Source of the DNA: Dictyocoela muelleri
Lineage: Eukaryota > Microsporidia
Length of the DNA: 19,609 nucleotides
Reading direction: 5' to 3'
Assembly: GCA_016256075.1 (NCBI GenBank)
Contig: SDVU01000141.1
Coordinates: 1-19,609 of the forward strand
Both the position numbers and the translations under genes were made by a program. This document shows positions 15,573-19,609 of the stretch, in pieces. The notes under the pieces are model-generated. The model was not told where the DNA came from. It was given only the letters and a program-made list of their open reading frames with translations, and did no database searches. The stretch's first letter is position 1. The number at the start of each line of letters is the position of its first letter.

Positions 15573-16041
15573 GAACCAGATATCTCTGTGGTTAACACTC
15601 TTGAATGTGAAATTTAAGTATCGTGGTTCGAATTATTTTAAAGTCACTTTAATAAATAATTAGGGAATGGCATAAAGGACATAACTATATAATTATAGTA
15701 TAATATACAGTTGTTCCAGTGTGGTATAGCTGATTAAGACTTGGTCTATCTTTTATAAATAAGTAGAAGTGACTCTCTTAGGTGCGGGGATGAGTGCGGC
15801 AACGCATCTCGGCAAAAAGTAGTGATAAATAAAATATCATGAAAAAGCCTCTAATTACCTGTATCCTGCTGATTCATTGATAAAACGAAAATCGCGTATA
15901 CAGCTGGGCTTCTGGATAGTTTAGTAAGTGACGTATTATTGGAACACCAAGAACCAAAGGTCACAGACCATGGTGGGAGACAACTCTCCTGGTTGGCAGC
16001 TATGGATGTTGTCAACATGTAATATATATAAGGTATACCAA
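15573..16041 (+). repeat. SINE-like family 1, best full-length copy
   Basis: The head 15573-15640 has an altered A box (TATCTCTGTGG), CTTGAATGTGAAATTTAAG and B box GGTTCGAATTA (15625-15635). The body carries every landmark: ATTAGGGAATGGCATAAAGG, GTGTGGTATAGCTGATTAAG, ACTTGGTCTA, GCGGGGATGAGTGCGGCAAC, GCATCTCGGCAAAAAGTAGT, CTGTAT (15859-15864) with ATACAG (15898-15903), GTATTATTGGAACACCAAGA, GACAAC (15979-15984) with GTTGTC (16008-16013), and CATGTAATATATATAAGGTA then TACCA. It is about 470 bases long and defines the family length. No target duplication is evident. Confidence 0.9.
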
Positions 16042-16309
16042 ATATTAATATTATTTAAAAAAAATTAAATTTTATTTCAAATAAAAAATTTTAAATTAGC
16101 TGTTTGGGGCCTCTTGGTGGTAAGCATCTTTCGAAAGAAACCCTATTAAAAAAATATAACTTTACGAAATCATCAAATTCAATAATTCTAAATATAACGT
16201 AAAATCAAAAATGCGATATTAAAACTTTTTAATTCGAAATTGAATAAATAAGACTTAAAGGTGATATGTAGTATTTTAACTGATAAAGATATTTATTTAT
16301 TCAAAATTC
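16042..16309. other. Intergenic downstream of the AAA ATPase gene; nothing recognised
   Basis: AT-rich sequence without a gene. AATAAATAAATA (minus strand) follows the ATPase stop by about 15-25 bases and may serve as its polyadenylation signal. Confidence 0.4.
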
Positions 16310-17539
16310 TTAAGTTGATCCATAAATTTCATTCCATTTTATATAATTTTCTAAATCTTCTTGACTCACACTCTTTCGTATTTGTTTCATTGCTTTTATA
16401 AAATCATCTTTACAAATTGGCCTTGTTGATTCGGATTTAAATTTCATAATATCCTCAACTTCTCTGATAGGTTCCAAAGACGCTTCCCTGCATAGATGAA
16501 ACATATCTGAACCCGAATAACCACTAGTCATTTCAGAAATTTCCTCAATATCATTTTCCTTCATATCATGTACAAATTTTTCCAATAAGTTTTTAATAAT
16601 GATTGAACGTGCATTTTTTTCGGGTAAAGGAATATAAATTCTTTTGACCAATCGTCGTCTAGCTGCTTCGTCAATTTCCTGAGGTCTGTTAGTGGCACCT
16701 ATTACAAGAATTTGATCATCTTCATTCGTACTTGCACCGTCAAATTGAACTAAAAACTCGGTTTTGATTCTTCTTGTACTTTCGTTTTCGTTTTCAGTTC
16801 TTTGCGACAATAAAGAATCAATCTCATCGATAAAAATTACAGATGGCTGCGATTCTCTAGCTAAATAAAAAAGTGATCTAACCATTTTTTCACCTTCACC
16901 TACCCATTTACTAGTCAGAGAACTTGCACTAATTGAGAAAAAAGTTGCTTTACATTGACTAGCTACACATTTTCCAATCATGGTTTTGCCTGTACCCGGC
17001 GGACCAAAAAGAAGTAAACCCTTTGGTGGTCCTCGTAATCCTTTAAATACATCTGGTCGCAACATTGGCCAAATAATTGCTTCGTTAATATTTTTTTTTG
17101 CATTCTCGAGTCCAGCAATATCATCCCACTTGACATTCAATTTCTTATCCAATATTTCATTCTTTATACGCTCAACTATGTAATCATCGACACCAGATTT
17201 ATTTTCAGGTTTATTAATCTTAATAGACGATGTAAATTCTGCTTTCACCTCTTTTTTGTGCATACATGAACATTCATCATCAAAAAAATTACCTTTAATT
17301 TCTTCACCCCCAAGTTTTTCAATTTTATCAAGATCACAAGAAATAGGAACACCAATATAATCGGCTAAAAAAACTTCCATTGACTTATCCTTATTGATTT
17401 CATTTAATAAATTTGTATGGAGATCTTTATAGTCATTTATCATTGATTCTGATAATTTTTCTTTCGGGATTAGACTTGGAAATGGTGGTAATTTTTTTTC
17501 TTCAAGTTTTTCTTGCAATGAATAAAATTTTTTAAACAT
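16310..17539 (-). CDS. FIGNL1: Fidgetin-like 1 (FIGNL1) AAA ATPase
   Basis: This 409-residue protein is a meiotic-clade AAA ATPase (katanin/spastin/fidgetin/Vps4 group). FIGNL1 in animals and plants removes RAD51 from DNA and restrains crossovers; relatives sever microtubules. [20 protein letters not shown] (136-155) and [18 protein letters not shown] (157-174) are close to the FIGNL1 signature. Walker A is GPPGTGKT (179-186), the pore loop KWVGEGEK (211-218), Walker B VIFIDEID (234-241), sensor 1 GATN (281-284) and the second-region Arg residues [10 protein letters not shown] (291-300). A four-helix lid and a short Vps4-like C-terminal segment follow. The N-terminal 135 residues show no recognised domain; it is shorter than animal FIGNL1 (about 670), as expected for a microsporidian. 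It has no low-complexity insert, unlike EFL1. The start is set by the C4 run touching the ATG. Confidence 0.85.
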   Translation of the reverse strand: MFKKFYSLQEKLEEKKLPPFPSLIPKEKLSESMINDYKDLHTNLLNEINKDKSMEVFLADYIGVPISCDLDKIEKLGGEEIKGNFFDDECSCMHKKEVKAEFTSSIKINKPENKSGVDDYIVERIKNEILDKKLNVKWDDIAGLENAKKNINEAIIWPMLRPDVFKGLRGPPKGLLLFGPPGTGKTMIGKCVASQCKATFFSISASSLTSKWVGEGEKMVRSLFYLARESQPSVIFIDEIDSLLSQRTENENESTRRIKTEFLVQFDGASTNEDDQILVIGATNRPQEIDEAARRRLVKRIYIPLPEKNARSIIIKNLLEKFVHDMKENDIEEISEMTSGYSGSDMFHLCREASLEPIREVEDIMKFKSESTRPICKDDFIKAMKQIRKSVSQEDLENYIKWNEIYGST

Positions 17540-17543
17540 GGGG
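17540..17543 (-). promoter_or_regulatory. CCCC start signal (FIGNL1)
   Basis: On the minus strand GCATACCCC directly abuts the ATG. This is the tightest spacing of the five genes. Confidence 0.6.
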
Positions 17544-17740
17544 TATGCTGAAATCTTGTTAAATTTATTTGACGAATGGTTTTCTGATGATAAAAAAATT
17601 CTTATTTTCGATTAAAATAATTTCTGAAATATTATGAAAATTAGTTCTGGGTAAGTTTTTTATATTAACTTTGTTTAAATCCAATAAAAATCTATAATTT
17701 TAAATTTATATCAAATAAATATTTTTATGCTATCCTCATG

Positions 17741-18091
17741 ATATATTTATTACATGTTGACAATATCCATAATACTAAGAGTTGACTTCAATCTTGATCT
17801 TTGGTTCTTGGTGTTCCAATAATATGTCACCGCTAAGCTACAGAGCTGTATACGAGATTTTAGTTTTATCAATGACATATCAGGAAAAGGGTAATTAAAG
17901 GCCTTTCTATAATTTTTCATTTGATAACTTTTTGCCGAGATATTTTGACCTCAAGTCCCCGCCTAACAGAGTCTTTCTGCTTCTTAATCATATTAAACAG
18001 GTCATAATCAGCTATAACACACTGGAACTGCAGTAATTAATACTATATGTATATAGTTATTGACCGCTTAATGTCTATCGCAATTATTTAT
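17741..18091 (-). repeat. SINE-like family 1, body copy (inverted)
   Basis: On the minus strand it reads AATAAATAATTGCGATAGAC, then TTCCAGTGTGTTATAGCTGA, GCAGAAAGACTC, GGCGGGGACT, ATCTCGGCAAAAAGTTA, CCTGATATGTCATTGATAAA, CTCGTATACAGCT, ATATTATTGGAACACCAAGA, ACCAAAG and TTGTCAACATGTAATA. Its head seems to be the tRNA-like piece at 18206-18266, separated from the body by the second repeat family at 18092-18170. Confidence 0.8.
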
Positions 18092-18168
18092 TGTCGTGCA
18101 CCAAGCCCCCAACCGCGCCCAGCCCGCTACCAGGTACAACTCTCGATTAGAATCGTTGTAATTTTTTC
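18092..18168 (+). repeat. Second tRNA-like repeat family, copy 1
   Basis: The GC-rich segment TGTCGTGCACCAAGCCCCCA continues with AGCCCGCTACCAGGT, an altered B-box-like ACAACTCTCGAT, and a T6 run at 18163-18168. The GCCCGCTACCAGGT(T/A)CAA core also occurs on the minus strand at 18757-18775. Confidence 0.6.
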
Positions 18169-18205
18169 TTAATAATTTTCACTTTTTAAGTTTTTATTAA
18201 AGAAA

Positions 18206-18266
18206 TTCACTCACCGGGATTCGAACCAAACAAACTTAAACTTTTGACTACTAATTATCTACCACT
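18206..18266 (-). repeat. SINE-like family 1, tRNA-like head (inverted)
   Basis: On the minus strand it reads GTGGTAGATAATTAGTAGTC, AAGTTTAAGTTTG and a perfect B box GGTTCGAATCC (18217-18227), then CGGTGAGTGAATTT. It is an old head by its A-box decay. Confidence 0.65.
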
Positions 18267-18306
18267 AGAAAACACGACATAATTAATTACATTGCTTATA
18301 TTTAAA

Positions 18307-18352
18307 TATTAATAAAAAATATTAATAAAAAATATTAATAAAAAATATTAAA
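18307..18352. repeat. 13-bp AT microsatellite-like array
   Basis: Just over three units of TATTAATAAAAAA (13 bp) in tandem. Confidence 0.7.
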
Positions 18353-18484
18353 TAAATTTCTCACGATGATGTATATTAAATTAGATATATAACCTTTATT
18401 ACTTAAATTTTTGACCACTTTATATAAAGAGGTTCAAAATTAAACTAGAGCTGCATTAGCATAATTTATTAAAAAGAAAGTTTA

Positions 18485-18523
18485 AATCGAGACTCGAACC
18501 TTAGTGGCCTGAGTGTGACACAT
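18485..18523 (-). repeat. Second tRNA-like repeat family, short copy
   Basis: On the minus strand it reads TGTCACACTCAGGCCACTAA then GGTTCGAGTCTCGATTT, with a good B-box-like GGTTCGAGTC (18491-18500). It lacks the GC-rich middle of the other copies. Confidence 0.5.
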
Positions 18524-18720
18524 TTATATTTTTTTTTATTTTAAATTTTTTTGTGTACTTTAATAAAATAAAATTCTATAAATCTTTAAAATATGACAGT
18601 GTTAATAATAAAAAATTATTTAGATATAAAAATCCATTAAGGCAATAAAAAAATCAAAAATCAATAATTGAAATAATTAAAAATTAAAAAATTATAAAAA
18701 AATAAAAAAAAATAAAAAAG

Positions 18721-18806
18721 GTTAAAAATAAAATAAAAATAAAAAGGTTCTATCAAGACTTGAACCTGGTAGCGGGCTTAGCGCGGTAGATCGCTGGGGC
18801 ATGACA
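18721..18806 (-). repeat. Second tRNA-like repeat family, copy with Pol III-type T-runs
   Basis: On the minus strand it reads TGTCATGCCCCAGCGATCTA, CCGCGCTAAGCCCGCTACCA, B-box-like GGTTCAAGTC (18757-18766) and TTGATAGAACC. It is followed at once by T5 and further T-runs (18721-18745), as expected of RNA polymerase III terminators. AGGTTC at 18745-18750 pairs with GAACCT at 18762-18767. Confidence 0.55.
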
Positions 18807-18890
18807 TTTATTAAAGAGTTACTCAGCGGGATTCAATCCTCGATACTTTAATTTTACATTCAAGAATGCTAATTATTGAGCTACGCGTAA
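18807..18890 (-). repeat. SINE-like family 1, tRNA-like head (inverted)
   Basis: On the minus strand it has A box TAGCTCAATAA (18873-18883), then CATTCTTGAATGTAAAATTA and B-box-like GGATTGAATCC (18829-18839), CGCTGAGTAACTCTTTAATA, and a direct junction to the second repeat family at 18806. Confidence 0.7.
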
Positions 18891-18893
18891 GCG

Positions 18894-19407
18894 AAAATGT
18901 AAACTGGGCAAAAATAATAACATTGAAAAATAAGCGAAATTATGATAAAATATCATTCATTTGGAAGGCATAAAAAATTTAATATAATTTTAACTATATT
19001 ATTAAAACTCAAAATAATTTACTTAACCGTTAAGTGTAAAAATCGCCATAGGTGATTTTTGGTGACATAATATCCGAATTTTTTTTAATACTAAATCAGT
19101 GATTCACAGCCTATTTTGTTTCATGTTCCTCTTAGCCGAAAAAAATTTTGTTTGCCCCCATTATAAAACAATAGGTATTTATAAAACAAATCTCGGTACT
19201 GAGTCCCAAATGACCCAGAATCAGACCACAAAAAGGCAATCAAAAAATGATAAAGAACGTGTTTTTGAATTGATCTCGAGGTGATATTAGCGGAAATCGA
19301 GTCTTTAAGGAAGAAACTTATTAATATTTCCATTTTAGAAAAAGGCTTTTTAATAACAAAATAAATATTTTTTCTTCTTATAATCTGAATTGCTGCTATT
19401 ACAGGGT
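18894..19407. other. Intergenic, AT-rich; two small hairpins, no confirmed gene
   Basis: ACTTAACCGTTAAGT (19021-19035) and AAAAATCGCC/GGTGATTTTT (19038-19047 with 19051-19060, 3-base loop) can form adjacent stem-loops. A 61-codon plus-strand frame ending at 19284 has no ATG next to a C-run and no recognised motif, so it is not called. Confidence 0.45.
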
Positions 19408-19531
19408 ATTTCACTATTAAATGGAAAGATTTCACTATTAAATGGAAAGATTTCAATATTAAATGGAAAAATTTAATATTAACTGGAAAGATTTCACTAT
19501 TAAATGGAAAGATTTCACTATTAAATGGAAA
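19408..19531. repeat. 21-bp minisatellite, six units
   Basis: The units of ATTTCACTATTAAATGGAAA plus G repeat six times. Units 1, 2 and 5 are identical, and units 3 and 4 are diverged (unit 4 is 20 bases). The array ends four bases before the tRNA-like head at 19536. Confidence 0.9.
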
Positions 19532-19535
19532 TATT

Positions 19536-19609
19536 GCCAGATAGCTCAGTGGTTAACACTCTTGAATGTAAAATTTAAGTATCGTGGTTCGAATCCCGCT
19601 GACGTCACT
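19536..19609 (+). repeat. SINE-like family 1, best-preserved tRNA-like head (3' cut by window)
   Basis: The head begins GCCAGATAGCTCAGTGGTTA. It has a perfect A box TAGCTCAGTGG (19542-19552), a 6-bp stem with a 7-base loop CTTGAA-TGTAAAA-TTTAAG (19561-19579) where the anticodon arm would be, and a perfect B box GGTTCGAATCC (19586-19596). The acceptor ends do not pair and the T stem has only two to three pairs, so it is not a functional tRNA. The body presumably continues beyond the window. Confidence 0.8.

Noticed and set aside
19099-19456. Plus frame of 61 codons and minus frame of 111 codons
   Set aside because: No recognisable motif, no C-run start signal and overlap with a minisatellite at 19408. 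Likely chance frames, though a decayed transposon remnant cannot be excluded.
19536-19609. Possible real tRNA gene (good A and B boxes)
   Set aside because: The acceptor ends do not pair, the T stem has only two or three pairs, the D stem is missing and base 33 of the anticodon-like loop is not T. The same head recurs fused to a non-tRNA body.

Overview
The window looks like nuclear DNA of a microsporidian with an expanded, repeat-rich, very AT-rich genome (a Hamiltosporidium-like genome would fit; the species is inference). The evidence is as follows. The five intact protein genes are intron-free. All five carry a C-run (CCC or CCCC) within about 12 bases upstream of the ATG, matching the CCC-like start signal known from microsporidian genes. 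IS1595/Merlin-type and pogo/Tigger-type transposase remains are present. Conserved proteins are interrupted by Asn/Asp/Lys-rich tandem repeats. Only about 7.0 kb of 19.6 kb is coding, which is sparse for this phylum.

Layout. 1-285 is the 3' end of a pogo/Tigger-like transposon, with the transposase C-terminus and its terminal repeat. 1188-2286 is a nearly complete Merlin-like element with doubled terminal repeats and a decayed transposase. 3823-4350 (+) is a transgelin/Scp1-like calponin-homology protein. 4689-5290 (-) is a second, older IS1595/Merlin transposase fossil. 8247-9377 (+) is a WD40 protein resembling Prp46/PLRG1. 9518-10048 (-) is the signal peptidase subunit Spc3. 11734-15174 (-) is the ribosome-assembly GTPase EFL1/Ria1, swollen by minisatellites. 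16310-17539 (-) is a fidgetin-like-1 AAA ATPase. The genes are unrelated housekeeping functions (actin binding, splicing, secretion, 60S maturation, recombination or microtubule control), each apparently with its own promoter; there is no operon logic.

The most interesting content is between the genes. A dispersed repeat family of about 470 bp occurs in about ten full, partial or inverted copies. It has a tRNA-like head (A box TAGCTCAGTGG, an anticodon-arm-like hairpin with a 7-base loop, B box GGTTCGAATCC) joined to a conserved body of about 400 bp that is not tRNA. This is the architecture of a tRNA-derived SINE. The body carries conserved pairing segments and a weakly hammerhead-like core. 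A second, more GC-rich tRNA-like repeat clusters at 18.1-18.8 kb and sits twice at the head/body junction of the first family. Many minisatellites (units of 15 to 65 bp) occur. Those inside genes have units divisible by three; most of those between genes do not.
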